A DNA stretch of 64,000 nt from Chrysoperla carnea (lineage: Eukaryota; Arthropoda; Insecta; Neuroptera; Chrysopidae), in contig NC_058337.1 in NCBI RefSeq assembly GCF_905475395.1, positions 104,092,368 through 104,156,367 of the forward strand, given 5' to 3'. The notes under the pieces are model-generated. The model saw only the letters and a list, made by a program, of their open reading frames with translations, ran no database searches and had not been told where the DNA came from. Both the position numbers and the translations under genes were made by a program. Shown here one piece after another: positions 51,701 through 59,052 of the stretch. Every line of letters begins with the position of its first letter. Position 1 is the stretch's first letter.

Positions 51701-53387
51701 TAAGGGCTATGGATGTTTTTGTGGATTTTTAGGAAGTGGATATCCAGTAGATGGTATTGACAGGTATTTCTTTTCTAATCTAAATGAAATAAAATTTAAC
51801 CTTTGTTCTTAATTTAAAATCAAATTCTCCACAGCTTCATTAGGGTAATTTATTATCGATAATTTTACTTCAAAGTATAGAATGATAATAATAGTACACG
51901 CAACCCTTTACTCATCTGATAACCAGGTGAGACATATTTTTTCTGAAATTTTAATGATTTTTAAACACTCCTATCATAGTTTTTCTATCAAAACATAATC
52001 ATATCTGTTTTTAATGACATTATTTTAATTAAGTTTTTCGAACGATTTTTTTCAATGCAAAATTTTTTGCAGGCAATCATATGCCATTATTTTCGTAATT
52101 AAATTACCTTTCTTCTGAAATCAGTTTCGATTGATTAACAGAACGGTGTAGATCTGTCTATACCATATGAACAAGTAAGTGAATATAGGTAGCTACACCG
52201 ATCTGTTAATCAATCGAAATTGGTATCAGAAGAACGATAATTTAATTACGAAAATAATGGTATAGGTTTGCTTGTAAAAAATCGTTCATGAAAAAAATTG
52301 ATTAAAATTAATTTCATTAAAAATAGTCATGAACTCTTTTCGATAGAATAACTATCTAAGATAGCAGTATTTAAAAATCAATAAAATTGCATAAAAAAAT
52401 ATGTCTCATTCGGTTATCAGATGGGTGAAGATCGACCTAACACCCTCTTTTAGACATAACGTAGAAATAATTTCACTGTCGGGAAAATCATTTTCCCATG
52501 CAAATTGTCTTACTCAAATGACCTACTCTTTCAAATTAAGCCTGGTTATGATTGTCCAATTGCCTGCTTGATATTATTAGAGATTTTCCCAATATCATTC
52601 GATTTTTTTTACAAAAACAATTTTTAAGTGGCCTTAAACAAAATCCTTTTTCAGATGCTGTCAACTTCATGATCAATGTTATACAGACGCAAATTGTATA
52701 TTTTTTGGTGAATATACAACAAAATACTTTTGGCAATGTTCAAGAGGTCGACCCAAATGTGGTAAGTATTATCGTTGCTATATCACAAAAAGTTTTTTCA
52801 GTTCTTTGTGTAAACAAATATCCTGAATCTTGTCAGTCGCGAAGGAAACAACTAACAAATTAAATAAACATTTAGCTTTTGAAAAATTACCTTTCGAAAT
52901 CTTGCGTCTATCTCGAAACTCAAAATGTAATTAATTGCTTACAAGGAAGTGATTGGTACAAGTACTTATGCTTGATTTTTAAACCAAGCAAAATCATGCA
53001 AGAAATGTCTAATTCTAAATAACTTTTTTCTTTTTTGAAGTTGTTTTTTAAAAATAATTTATTTAGAACAACAAAAAATGCCCACAATTTATTAAGTTCG
53101 GGAAGTAGTTTTAGCAGCATTTCCTAAAAAAAATGTTTCAGCCTTATCACTATGAAGCCGACATAGAAATTTTTTAAAATATTGAATTAAATAGAAACTT
53201 AATTTTAAATTATTTTTTTACAGCCTATGCAAACCTTTCACTAAGTGATTGTGCAAGACGTTTATGTGAATGTGATGTTTTATTATCGAGATGTTTGCAG
53301 CGACATTATTGTCCATCATATAGAAAAATGTGCTGTGCATCATTAAAACGACTATTCCAAAATATCATATCGAATGTAATTTATTAA
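26241..53387 (+). CDS. Secreted phospholipase A2 precursor (five exons)
   Basis: The product is a calcium-dependent secreted PLA2 that would hydrolyse the sn-2 ester of phospholipids. The exons are 26241-26376, 46218-46389, 51464-51763, 52655-52761 and 53224-53387. Phases agree at all four junctions, giving 879 nt and 292 residues. Seen in the protein: hydrophobic signal segment (about 23-36), hydrophilic Asn-rich pro-region (about 46-158), RSKR site (159-162), calcium loop YGCFCGFLGSG (185-195), active-site CCQLHDQCY (204-212; His208, Asp209) and CECD (253-256). The chain after RSKR is about 130 residues, normal for the fold. The closest known class is the insect Group I/II-like enzymes with PVDGIDRCC. 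Intron 1 is 19.8 kb and intron 2 is 5.1 kb, both full of mobile elements. An additional small exon cannot be excluded without transcripts. Confidence 0.85.
26510..26728. mobile_element. Foldback MITE in PLA2 intron 1
   Basis: Arms of about 90 bp: 'AAGCACGCTTTATTGTACTA' at 26521 pairs with 'TTCAATAAAGCGTGCTT' near 26692-26708. Inner blocks also pair, 'ATTCAAAGCATG' with 'CACGCTTTAAAT'. No coding. The hairpin would be transcribed in the pre-mRNA shortly after the first donor. Confidence 0.7.
27391..27827 (-). mobile_element. Helitron-like element, relative of 16328-16756
   Basis: Minus orientation. The 3' end reads 'GCCTCGGGTAAAAGCTAG'. The interior carries 'ACTTTCACGCAAAAACTAGG' and 'AATATAGCTCATACATCAG', shared with 16328-16756. 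Its other end is directly abutted by the next Helitron at 27828. Confidence 0.55.
27828..28307 (-). mobile_element. Helitron-like non-autonomous element
   Basis: Read on the minus strand: flank A, then TCTATATATATATATAAGAG at 28307. It ends with 'GGGCGGGAAACAGCTAG' at 27828, then T. These are exact Helitron termini with A|T insertion. A second partial copy of the 3' signature, 'CCCAGCAAAGCGGGTATA', lies internally near 27850-27867. No RepHel ORF. Confidence 0.75.
28950..29216 (+). mobile_element. Helitron-like short element
   Basis: Begins TCACTACCAAG after an A and ends 'GCCGGGCCGGGTCGCTAG' before T. The subterminal 'ATAAAGCCGCTTCCGGCT' and the internal 'TATGCTTAGATCTTTAAAAC' read like a compact Helitron derivative. 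The 3' end resembles the one at 11125. No ORF. Confidence 0.6.
30050..30370 (-). repeat. Family D repeat
   Basis: Minus copy of the repeat at 33015-33265. It contains 'CCCTAAACTCGCACTTGAGA', 'AGAACACCCTCTATTAA' and a GACAGACAGACAC tract. It ends with 'GTCAAACTAATAACACCC', the inverse of the head of the plus copy. Confidence 0.65.
31313..31988. mobile_element. Foldback element in PLA2 intron 1
   Basis: The left end TTGGTATGCTCTTTGGAC (31313) is the inverse of GTCCAAATAACATACCAA ending at 31988. The arms extend over 'GTGTGAAACTACGTTTTGCA' on the left and 'TGCAAAACGTAGTTTCACAC' on the right, a perfect 20-bp match. Inside lies a direct repeat of CTGACTGTTCGGACT at 31387 and 31407. The 90-codon minus frame overlapping the right half is not credible as a gene. 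Confidence 0.75.
33015..33265 (+). repeat. Family D repeat with TG tract
   Basis: Head 'GGGTGTTATTAGTTTGACGG', then a TG-rich microsatellite (33061-33084), 'GGCATCGTAGCGCCTAAACG' and 'ATGAACCGATTTGGA'. The 'GGTAATTTAATGGAGAGTG' block is shared in reverse with 30050, 38040 and 46640. The element type is not determined; it has the look of a Helitron- or SINE-like non-autonomous repeat. Confidence 0.65.
33826..34205 (+). repeat. Family E repeat, copy 2
   Basis: Two forward units, each with AAAGCTCTCACGGCCACAAA (about 33910 and 34070), next to 'GACTAGGAAAATGGCTTTCT'. The copy ends 'TTTCGGGGTCCTTTCCCAG'. It corresponds to 3425-3945, where some units are inverted. Confidence 0.6.
34206..35338. other. 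No gene recognised (within PLA2 intron 1)
   Basis: AT-rich intronic sequence. The plus-strand 65-codon frame near 34849-35046 contains an internal near-repeat (GTCTTACAAGAAGTC twice) and no domain. Confidence 0.4.
35339..35655 (-). pseudogene. Decayed LINE reverse-transcriptase C-terminal fragment
   Basis: The minus strand encodes pieces typical of the region after the RT domain in non-LTR retrotransposon polyproteins: FGWIGHTLR, then a WNPQGRRKPGRP motif, then TWSELKSLAKNRVR and a short tail ending GSRN before a stop. At least three lesions are visible. A TGA follows ITW (near 35467), a one-base deletion lies shortly after, and a TAG follows NRVR. The 5' part (endonuclease, RT core) is absent, as expected for a 5'-truncated LINE insertion. 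The clade is not assigned. It is embedded in PLA2 intron 1 in antisense orientation. Confidence 0.8.
36109..36134. repeat. (ATT)n microsatellite
   Basis: About 26 bp of perfect trinucleotide repeat. Confidence 0.9.
36611..37250 (+). repeat. Family B dispersed repeat, full-length copy
   Basis: The best plus-strand copy. It has the TATACCATG head, 'GTATACTAAGTTTAGTCCCA', 'TTCATAAAATCACCTAATTA' and a long TCTG/TCTGTC tract. It continues with 'GGTCAATTGGGTCCTGGGTC', 'AACCGTTAGAGATAGAACAA' and 'TCACTGTTTACCCGTCAGAG', and ends 'GTCTGTTTTCACTT'. The head is duplicated in tandem (36612 and 36656). No TIRs and no ORF. Confidence 0.85.
37251..38039. other. No gene seen (within PLA2 intron 1)
   Basis: AT-rich intron sequence with no repeat boundary or coding frame recognised. 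Confidence 0.4.
38040..38420. repeat. Family D repeat, head-to-head compound
   Basis: A minus unit (about 38070-38170, 'CAAAATCGGTTCATCG') faces a plus unit (from about 38187, 'GTGGCATCGTATCTCCTAAA'). Another minus piece follows ('ACATAGCTAAAAACACTCTC'). The inverted units can fold on each other around the GCCACAAG...TTTTGTGGC junction. Confidence 0.6.
38961..39235 (+). repeat. Family I repeat, copy 1
   Basis: Matches 55221-55505 in the same orientation: 'AATTTTCACAATCAAT', 'TCAGGAAAAGAATTT', 'TTTTCCTCAATAAATAAACA' and 'CAAATCAAATCAAACTAT'. Similarity resumes after a Family A element, near 40340 ('AAAATAGACAAATCATTACA'), suggesting a longer unit interrupted here. Confidence 0.7.
39960..40218 (+). 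mobile_element. Family A TIR element, internally deleted copy
   Basis: Both termini are present: GTACGAACGCCAAGGCAATT and its inverse AACTTGCCTTGGCGCTCGTA. Only about 260 bp lie between them, against about 600 bp in the copy at 57364. The centre, with the 'CTACCGTGCTCATAC' block, is missing. Internal-deletion derivatives with intact ends are a hallmark of TIR DNA transposons. Confidence 0.75.
40219..41170. other. No supported gene (within PLA2 intron 1)
   Basis: One less AT-rich patch at about 40850-40970 is open in two plus frames, but I could not recognise a protein in either. Confidence 0.35.
41171..41372 (+). repeat. Family G repeat, copy 2
   Basis: Same-orientation partner of 14305-14540. 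It shares 'ATGAGTTTTATT' and 'ACACTACTTTA', and ends in a related 'TTCATTGCAAATTC'. Confidence 0.5.
41648..41826 (+). repeat. Family H repeat, copy 1
   Basis: A close match of about 180 bp to 56579-56760 in the same orientation. It includes 'CGTTGAATTTACACTTTCTA' and 'ACTATCATCAACGCATCATA', and ends with 'GACACCGCTCACATCATATT'. The few differences suggest a recent common source. Confidence 0.8.
42578..43187. mobile_element. piggyBac-like MITE with TTAA target duplication
   Basis: TTAA at 42578-42581 is followed directly by CCCATTAGCACTC. At the other end GAATTTCTGACGGG runs directly into TTAA (43184-43187). The 602-bp insert therefore starts CCC and ends GGG between TTAA duplications, the signature of the piggyBac superfamily. 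Subterminal blocks also pair loosely ('GAGATTCGCCTACACG' with the inverse of 'GGGCGTGAGCAAAATTCTC'). There is no transposase ORF, so it is non-autonomous. It sits in PLA2 intron 1. Confidence 0.75.
43800..44844 (-). repeat. Family B dispersed repeat split by an insertion
   Basis: Minus copy. The tail part covers 43800-43935 and the rest 44406-44844. The intact sequence can be read across the gap because the host sequence on each side joins at a duplicated TACT. The GACAGACGGACAGACGACAG tract lies near 44686, and the head CATGGTATA ends at 44844. Confidence 0.8.
43936..44409. mobile_element. Nested element: perfect 38-bp TIRs, TG...CA ends, 4-bp TSD
   Basis: The ends are TGTAATGACATTGTAATTGC (43936) and its exact inverse ending at 44409; the perfect inverted match runs 38 bp. 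The host duplication is TACT on both sides (43932-43935 and 44410-44413). The left 200 bp also resemble an LTR: TGT start, ACA end at 44135, then TTTGGTGCATCG like a primer-binding region. It may be an LTR-derived unit with one end inverted, or a TIR transposon that resembles one. No ORF. Confidence 0.75.
45226..45436. mobile_element. Near-perfect hairpin MITE (96-bp arms)
   Basis: The left arm (45226-45321) and right arm (45341-45436) are inverse copies with only about three or four mismatches, around a 19-nt loop. 'ATACAGGCGTAAACTAAATA' in the left arm faces 'TATTTAGTTTACGCCTGTAT' in the right. The short frame across the right arm is a shadow. A diverged single arm is present near 39499-39590. 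The arms are well conserved, so this insertion is likely young. Confidence 0.85.
45793..46163 (-). repeat. Family A TIR element, one-ended copy
   Basis: Minus orientation with 'GGACCCACTACCGTGCTCAT', 'GGAGAAATCTATATGCAACA' and the terminus AAATTGCCTTGGCACCCGTA at 46163. It ends 55 bp before PLA2 exon 2. Confidence 0.75.
46218..46389 (+). CDS. PLA2 exon 2: N-terminal pro-region
   Basis: A strong acceptor (TTCTTCTTTTTTTTCAG) and a consensus donor (GTAAGT) enclose 172 nt open in a single frame. The peptide is hydrophilic and acidic, starting GLFDDIQSLVNSV and including MDDDNSTVYVAYGHNPFG. Phase 1 in and phase 2 out match exons 1 and 3. No domain is recognised, consistent with a pro-region. A Family A repeat ends 55 bp upstream of the exon. 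Confidence 0.75.
46640..46890 (-). repeat. Family D repeat, two units
   Basis: Two successive minus units with 'TTGAAACATATCTTAGAACA' and 'TTGGAACATAGCTGAGAACA', each followed by 'CTCTCCATTAAATTG' or a close variant. Located 250 bp after PLA2 exon 2, in intron 2. Confidence 0.65.
46891..47587. other. No gene; less AT-rich patch
   Basis: About 46920-47200 contains a less AT-rich block ('GGTAACCGAGCGCAGTGGGT') typical of decayed transposon sequence, but no termini or coding were identified. Confidence 0.35.
47588..47804. mobile_element. Foldback MITE in PLA2 intron 2
   Basis: The outer arms pair 'CATAGAGATATTATAATAAT' with 'ATACAATATCTCTATG'. The inner arms pair 'GAGAGAGAACGCAGCCGAGC' (47668) with 'GCTCGGCATCGTTCTCTCTC' (47733), continuing through CTACTGTATC/GATACAGTAG. 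The inner stem is about 33 bp with one mismatch. Confidence 0.75.
47805..49367. other. No gene (PLA2 intron 2)
   Basis: AT-rich intron. A perfect (TA)n run lies at 48762-48794. A weak inverted pair around 'ATTGTGCAGTTCTGC' (49100) and 'GTAGAACTGCACAAA' (49184) may be a small decayed foldback element. Confidence 0.5.
48762..48794. repeat. (TA)n microsatellite
   Basis: About 33 bp of uninterrupted dinucleotide repeat. Confidence 0.9.
49368..49943 (+). repeat. Long dispersed repeat, copy 2 (partner at 15615)
   Basis: Same-orientation partner of 15615-16194, in PLA2 intron 2. It ends 'ACAATACTGTAGGTTTACAA' followed by 'TCACCTTA', as in copy 1, after which similarity stops. Confidence 0.8.
49944..51463. 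other. No gene (end of PLA2 intron 2)
   Basis: AT-rich intron. A short direct repeat of 'ATTATGTAATCCTACTATTA' occurs near 50612-50660. Nothing else was recognised before the exon 3 acceptor. Confidence 0.4.
51464..51763 (+). CDS. PLA2 exon 3: pro-region, RSKR site, calcium loop
   Basis: The acceptor is ATTTTTTGTTTGTATTTTAG and the donor GTATTT. The 300 nt encode an Asn/Gln-rich stretch, the basic RSKR processing site, and the start of the catalytic domain with NCATGC, YGCFCGFLGSG and PVDGID. The frame stays open upstream to an ATG at 51294. That extension is translated polypyrimidine tract and intron, so I place the exon start at the acceptor. Confidence 0.88.
51905..52436. mobile_element. 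Foldback MITE, family F copy 2, in PLA2 intron 3
   Basis: Complete palindrome. The left end 'CTCATCTGATAACCAGGTGA' is the inverse of the right end 'TTCGGTTATCAGATGGGTGA'. The inner arms pair 'GATTGATTAACAGAACGGTG' with 'CACCGATCTGTTAATCAATC', separated by about 50 bp. It makes up more than half of the 891-bp intron. Related to 24023-24460. Confidence 0.85.
52655..52761 (+). CDS. PLA2 exon 4: active-site helix
   Basis: 107 nt between acceptor TCCTTTTTCAG and donor GTAAGT. It encodes the catalytic CCQLHDQCY motif followed by a conserved-type YFWQCSRGRPKC segment. The codon at the 5' junction is split AG|A, completing GIDR. This exon is too short to stand out as an open frame, and the frames seen across it in other registers are shadows. 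Confidence 0.93.
53224..53387 (+). CDS. PLA2 exon 5: C-terminal cysteine-rich segment
   Basis: Acceptor TTTTTTTACAG, 164 nt, stop TAA at 53385-53387. It encodes the second helix motif C-A-R-R-L-C-E-C-D, with the Asp of the catalytic network, then CLQRHYCP and a terminal CC pair. A possible polyadenylation signal AATAAA lies at 53664, at the edge of a foldback element. Confidence 0.93.
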
Positions 53388-53665
53388 AATACAAATTTTC
53401 GGTGCCAATTTTATATTGATTCAGTTATTAGAGATTTAAAAACAGATGAAACTTTGTAAAAGATACACGGAAACTGATATTTGAGAAGATTATTTATTTT
53501 AATGAATTATCAAAATGTCTCTAGAGTTTCATCTAAAACCTTCGATTAGTTATAAAAATATTATATTTTCTGATATAAAAGTCACAACTCATTTTTTAAA
53601 GTTTGAACAATAATGATTGGTTGTACTCTTTATAATAGTGATGCGATTCGAGTAGGATTTTGTAA

Positions 53666-54091
53666 TAAAAGTTCCACGGTCACAAGTCATGAAAATGACA
53701 GGATTTCAAGTTATCGCTAAATTAAAGTTGGAAAATTTACTCATTTGTATAGAAAAAATATTGTAATTTAACTGTCAAAAATTATGTACCTAAGTATATA
53801 TGTAGATGAAAATATTGATCTTAACAATTCATATTATTGATCCACTGAATATTTAACACTGCTTTTTCTTTGAATTTCGTAGCATATTCTTCAAAAAACA
53901 AGAATTAAAAAGCAGCCTTTACATTAAAAAACATACGTATGCATGTAGTTATACATATCTGTATATGTTTTTGCCTATACACACATAGTCATATTTTATA
54001 CAATGAATAAAATGAATACATTTTCCAACTTTAATTTAGCTATACCATGAAATCCTGCCATTTTCATGACTTGTGACCATGGGAACTTTTC
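53666..54091. mobile_element. Foldback element just downstream of PLA2 stop
   Basis: The left arm 'AAAAGTTCCACGGTCACAAG' (53667) faces 'CTTGTGACCATGGGAACTTT' (54070-54089). The arms are about 85 bp, including 'CTAAATTAAAGTTGGAAAAT' and its inverse. It begins at the first candidate polyadenylation signal, 277 bp after the stop, so it may lie in or next to the 3' UTR. Confidence 0.75.
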
Positions 54092-55094
54092 TTTAGAATG
54101 GCTTAAACTATCATTTGATTACATCTAATTTGTGCAAAGTCTAACCTAACGATTGAACTATACAAAATTTGACGCCTTCTTTTATAAATGTAATTAAGAT
54201 GTAAGTAACTGTAAATAGTACATTAGCATATAAAATATATTTATTTAAATTTTTCTCGATTTTTTATTTTAATTTAAGCCATATTTTAACAAGCTCGTAA
54301 ATTCTTTGAGCAACGAACACTAGAATAACTCTAGCAAACTAGTACTGACCAACGCCAAAACAAAACCTTACATTATAGACCATTTTGGACAGTTAGTTAA
54401 GTGGATAGTTTTTGTTAATTTTTGAAAATTTTTTTTGAACTAAGAATTTTTTTTCTTGAATAAATAATTTATTAAAAATAGTAGTTTGTGTATTTAGCAG
54501 GAAAAGCATTCCCGGTCGACTATGAAATTTTCTGGTCGAGACGCCAGCCACCCTAAGACTCCGTGAATGTGCTTATCCTACGTAAGGCACACGTTACTTT
54601 TTCGGAAATTAATAAAAATAGTGACCTTCAAATAGCGTTTAGACGCCAGAAAATCTGTCTAGTGTTTTAAATGGTTACCAGAAATTAAAAAACAGATACG
54701 TTAAAGTAAATTCAGTACAGAAAAATTTACTTTACTAAATAGTCGCTATTTTTGAGGCTATAAAAATTTCTTGGCGTACCAAATATTATTATTGTCTAAG
54801 CAAAAATTTTTTCATCCACTCAACGATGAACGAATTATTGGCCAAGCCTTTATAGGGGTCGATATTAGATTTGTGGGTGATTGACGGGCGGATGAATCGG
54901 TCTGCGGATGGTTTGTCGCGGGTTGTTGAATAGTCTTTTGACGCTTTTCTACTCAGCCAAGAGAACCACTTTTCTGTGTAAGTATTTTCAGCATTTTTCA
55001 ACAACGACTATTACATAAACTTTTTTAACTTTTACATAATCAGTTATGAATGTGTGGCTATCTTTCTTAACTTACGTAACGTCAAAAAAACCAA
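54092..55094. other. Intergenic, no gene recognised
   Basis: Contains a less AT-rich patch at 54510-54660 with 'GACGCCAG' twice (54540, 54642) and a 71-codon minus frame at 54789-55004 that I could not place in any family. Confidence 0.35.
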
Positions 55095-55172
55095 AGATTG
55101 CGTCATCAACTCTGTCTATCTATGGTGTTTCAACAATTAACTCAGTCAATTGTTTGTTTTCACTTGTTTTAA
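55095..55172 (+). repeat. Family B repeat, 3'-end fragment
   Basis: Carries only the tail: 'TCAACTCTGTCTATCTATGG', 'TTTCAACAATTAACTCAGTC' and 'GTTTGTTTTCACTTGT'. Confidence 0.65.
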
Positions 55173-55220
55173 TTTTAATTTTTACATAATTACAATTTAC
55201 ACAATCAATACATTCCTAAG

Positions 55221-55505
55221 AATTTTCACAATCAATAATCCATCATACAAGAGACTATATAATTACCGTACTCGTACATTAATTTATGTTACAAAAAGAT
55301 AATCATCAAACAATAAATATTGTAAACGCACAAATAGTAATGAAAAACATAAGTAAGTATCATCTTTCTTCACAGTTGAATCAGGAAAAGAATTTCTACA
55401 ACCACTTCATTTTCCTCAATAAATAAACAATAATTACAAATGCATTCAATCAATTTATAATTATTTCCTATAATCATCAAATCAAATCAAACTATATTTG
55501 TTTCA
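55221..55505 (+). repeat. Family I repeat, copy 2
   Basis: Partner of 38961-39235 in the same orientation, with the related block 'AAAATAGACAAATTATATTA' near 55585 corresponding to 40340. Confidence 0.7.
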
Positions 55506-56578
55506 CTATATTAGAATTTTTTAATTATATTCTCCTTACCATTATTTTGTTTACGATTCACAGGAATAGTTAGAGAAAATATTTAAAAATAGACAAATTA
55601 TATTAAATGAAATCGAAATTAGAATTCAAGCGTTATTAGCAAAGTTCCTTCATGATATATATATAATGTACGTTCTTTTTACTCTAAGTATAAGTTAAAA
55701 AGCGTGGTGTAAATGTGTATGCAAAAGCAATACTCAAAATAGGTTTGAGGTGTTTGTATTTCTACAATATTGTAAAAAAGTTTTCGATTATATGGACAAT
55801 AATTAATTAGTACATATGCTTGTAGAGAAAAAATGACTAATTTTTATCCATTAAAGTACTACTCGACAGTTACAATATATGCAATACCAATGTACAATGA
55901 TTTTAAAAGTTTTTTATGTCTTCTTCTTGGGAAGAGCCGTAAGGTAAAGTTTTTTTTGAATAAACAGAATTTGTGATAAATTTTCTTCATGATGAAAACT
56001 TTCTTGAAGATCAGTCACCGCTCATTTTTGTACAATTAACATTATTGTGAGTTCTTCCATAAGGTTCTGTGTTAAAAATCACAATTTTAAAGTGAAATAA
56101 TTCAAAATTTTGCACCGCAAGAGGCCAAAAAACTATGTTTATTGTGATCAAGGGACTTTGAACTATCATCAGCCGGACTACCTTAAAAGTCTTGTTCATA
56201 TAGTTATTTCTCTTCAAATACAATACTTTACCTATAATTATTTCTGTTCAACAATAAAATTGTTTAATTTTGCGTTAAAATATCTCAATAATTAAACTGT
56301 CAATAATTTTGGATTTTCTCTTTCATAACTCAATAAACAAATACATTAATGATTAGTTAGTTTTTTGAAAATTTCGGATAGGTTTTTTTCTAGAATTAAA
56401 TCAAAGATCCACTGTCAGTAAGATAAAACTAACAGCATGAAAAGTATAAAATTATTAATTAAGAAATATTCATGAAAAGTTTTAAGTTATTGAAAACTAT
56501 AACTCATAGAGCTAAAATAATGAAAATTCTTTACTGATGTAATGAAGATTCTTCTATTATTTACAATTTGTAAGTAAG
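55506..56578. other. Intergenic, no gene recognised
   Basis: AT-rich with two overlapping short frames on opposite strands at 56011-56295. Neither has a recognisable motif. Confidence 0.4.
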
Positions 56579-56760
56579 TTACATTTCGTTGAATTTACAC
56601 TTTCTACTATTAAAAAGAACGAATGTAATAAAATGTAAAATGAAAATAAGATTCTTTTTATTTTCTTTCACTATCATCAACGCATCATAATAATAATGTA
56701 TCGTGCGACACCGCTCACATCATATTTAACAAGTATCATATTGTAATAACTAAAAGTTAT
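56579..56760 (+). repeat. Family H repeat, copy 2
   Basis: Close match to 41648-41826, ending 'GACACCGCTCACATCATATT' and then 'ATTGTAATAACTAA'. Confidence 0.8.
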
Positions 56761-57363
56761 GACACAAGCAAGAGAGAAATTATAATTAACTCTGACCTCC
56801 GAGAAAATTTGATTATAGATGTTTAAAATGATTTTAAATAACATGTTAAAGCTGCTGTCATGGGGAGCTTTTGGATAATTAGGAAATGGAAAATTAAAAT
56901 CATAAAACAGTTTTCTACTAACAAAATAAATGCTCTACATTATCCCAAAAAAGTCAAATATGTACCTACTTACTTGACGTAATTAGGTACATAATTAGGT
57001 ACAACTAGAGCGATCGCGTTGTCGTCTTCTATGCTAACCATTTTTTCTCGACTGAGTAGAAATTTTCCGGTCTACCGTAGCGTGTGTGTGCTCTAGCCTG
57101 CACAGGTATTACGTGTATGCCCGGCCTTACTTCATTATTATTTCGTACTATTTTTGCTGAGAATACCTTGCAGGAAAAGCGTTCTACGTTCAATTTTAAA
57201 ATATCAAATTTCAATAATAAAATTTAAATAATAATGTATCATTTTATTATTATTTCTTTTATTACTAAAAATCGAAAACATATTGCTAAAAATATTCCTA
57301 TCACACAGGAAAAGTGACATTCTGTAAAATTATATTTTTCAATAACATATTTTACTTAAGGAT

Positions 57364-57965
57364 GTACGAGCGTCAGGGAAATTTTAGAAAAAAGCCTTGA
57401 TTTTTTTTATGTTAAGTTGGACAAAGTCTAAATCAGTTCTGAAAATGTTAGGAGGGTTGCCCGATTAGTTAAATAAATAAATGACTTTAAAAAAAAAGCA
57501 TATTTAACATTGGTCTTATGGGAAAACGGTTGATGGATGATATGTTTTCATAGATTTCTTCACAAAATTAGTCGATGGAAATTAAAAAAAAAAAAAAAAA
57601 ACTATTTAAATTGAAGATAAACCCTTAATAAATTATCGAAAACAAAAAAAAAAACCGTTGTGCCCGATTAATTAAGGATGTATGAGCACGGTAGTGGGGA
57701 TATAAATTAAAAAAAAATATATTTTTCAATTTTGATGGTAAATTATGTTATAACTTGACAATGTAATTTTCAAAGCATAGAAAATTGAAAATTTTGTTTA
57801 ATTATTTAGCTTTCCAAATTTAAAAAACCAAGATAGATATATCGATATGTTTTATTCTTATTTTTCGTCTACATTCATGAAGTTATAACAAAATTCATCA
57901 TCAACGTTGAAAATAAAGTACAAATAAGTTCAACCACAAGTCTAAACTTGCCTTGGCGCTCGTAC
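57364..57965 (+). mobile_element. Family A TIR element, reference full copy
   Basis: Left end GTACGAGCGTCAGGGAAATT, right end AACTTGCCTTGGCGCTCGTA plus C. With the 40 kb copy this gives terminal inverted repeats of about 18 bp (GTACGAGCGCCAAGGCAA). The inverted match extends outward as AAGG plus two variable bases, so the true ends may lie slightly further out. About 600 bp, no ORF, at least six copies in the window in both orientations. Superfamily not assigned. Confidence 0.8.
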
Positions 57966-58983
57966 TACCTTAACTCATTAAATTTTTCATTAAAACAGAA
58001 AAACTATTTCAAAATCTATATTTATTTACTTATGGAAATAATTGACATCTACATTCAATTGCTTTTAGTTGCGAAAATTATAAAATGGATAGATAATATA
58101 GTAAATATCCCTAGAAAATCTGTTATTAGGATAAAGCTGTTTACACCATGTTTACACTATTTGTGATAGAGATGTCTCAGTTGTATGGAAATGCATATCA
58201 AAGAAGGGTTAATTAATTATAAAACTTTTCTAATCCATTGTTCGTCCTTTGTTCTTCATCGTTTGATCATTAAAATTATTTGTTCGATCGTAGTTTATTT
58301 ATTGTTTATTAAAAAATTATTTGCCATTAAGTTAGCCCTTCCATACTATTGATTTCCACTTTTTATTTCCTTAATCAATGTATTTTAAAGAATTATTGAT
58401 CATTCGTTTATTATTGGCAATTGTTGGATTATAATAAATATTTCACATTAATTAATCATTTATTTTTTTCGTTAATTCAATTGCAGAAGCTTTTCCTGTT
58501 TTATTGTTCAAACGATGAAAAGAACAAACGACGAACAATTGACTAAAAAATATTTTAGTTAATTAATCGGAAAAGAAATTCTTGCGGGAGGCCAAATTAA
58601 GTTAGCTTTATTTCCATGAATTTTTTTTGTATATATTGATTAAGAGAACATGTTCAACAAAATCCAAAATAAAACTTAACAAAGATAACTGATAAAAAAA
58701 ATTTAATGATAAAATTGTTGAAAATTTAGAAAAAATAAAAATGTTATCCCGAAACATATCATTTTTATCAATTTTTCTGGTTTAATTATTATTATTCAAT
58801 AATATGTCTACCTTTTTTTTATCCTTTACATCGATTTCAGGAATATCAAAAAAAACCTTTTATTGAAAAAAGGTGAGTAAAAAGAAATACATAATGAGTA
58901 AGTTTAATGAAAAGTAAGTAAGTAAAATAAATAGTTAGTTTAAGAAAACAAGTTTAAAAGAATATTTTTGATAATTTAACATG

Positions 58984-59052
58984 TCAATGGTGGAGTAGTG
59001 ACTAGCCAAGTAGCCTCCGGTTAAAGAGTACCTCGGTTCGTAACTAGCAATG
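58984..59052 (+). ncRNA. tRNA-like Pol III module 1
   Basis: An A-box-like TGGTGGAGTAGTGACTAGCC and a B-box-like GGTTCGTAACT lie about 32 bp apart, followed by a T run at 59061. It does not fold into a regular cloverleaf, so it is not a functional tRNA. It lies in the left arm of the palindromic element. Confidence 0.4.

Noticed and set aside
51294-51812. A single 172-codon open frame taken as a one-exon protein
   Set aside because: Its first 56 codons translate a polypyrimidine intron end, and its last codons translate the donor region. The real PLA2 exon is 51464-51763, with in-phase neighbours on both sides.
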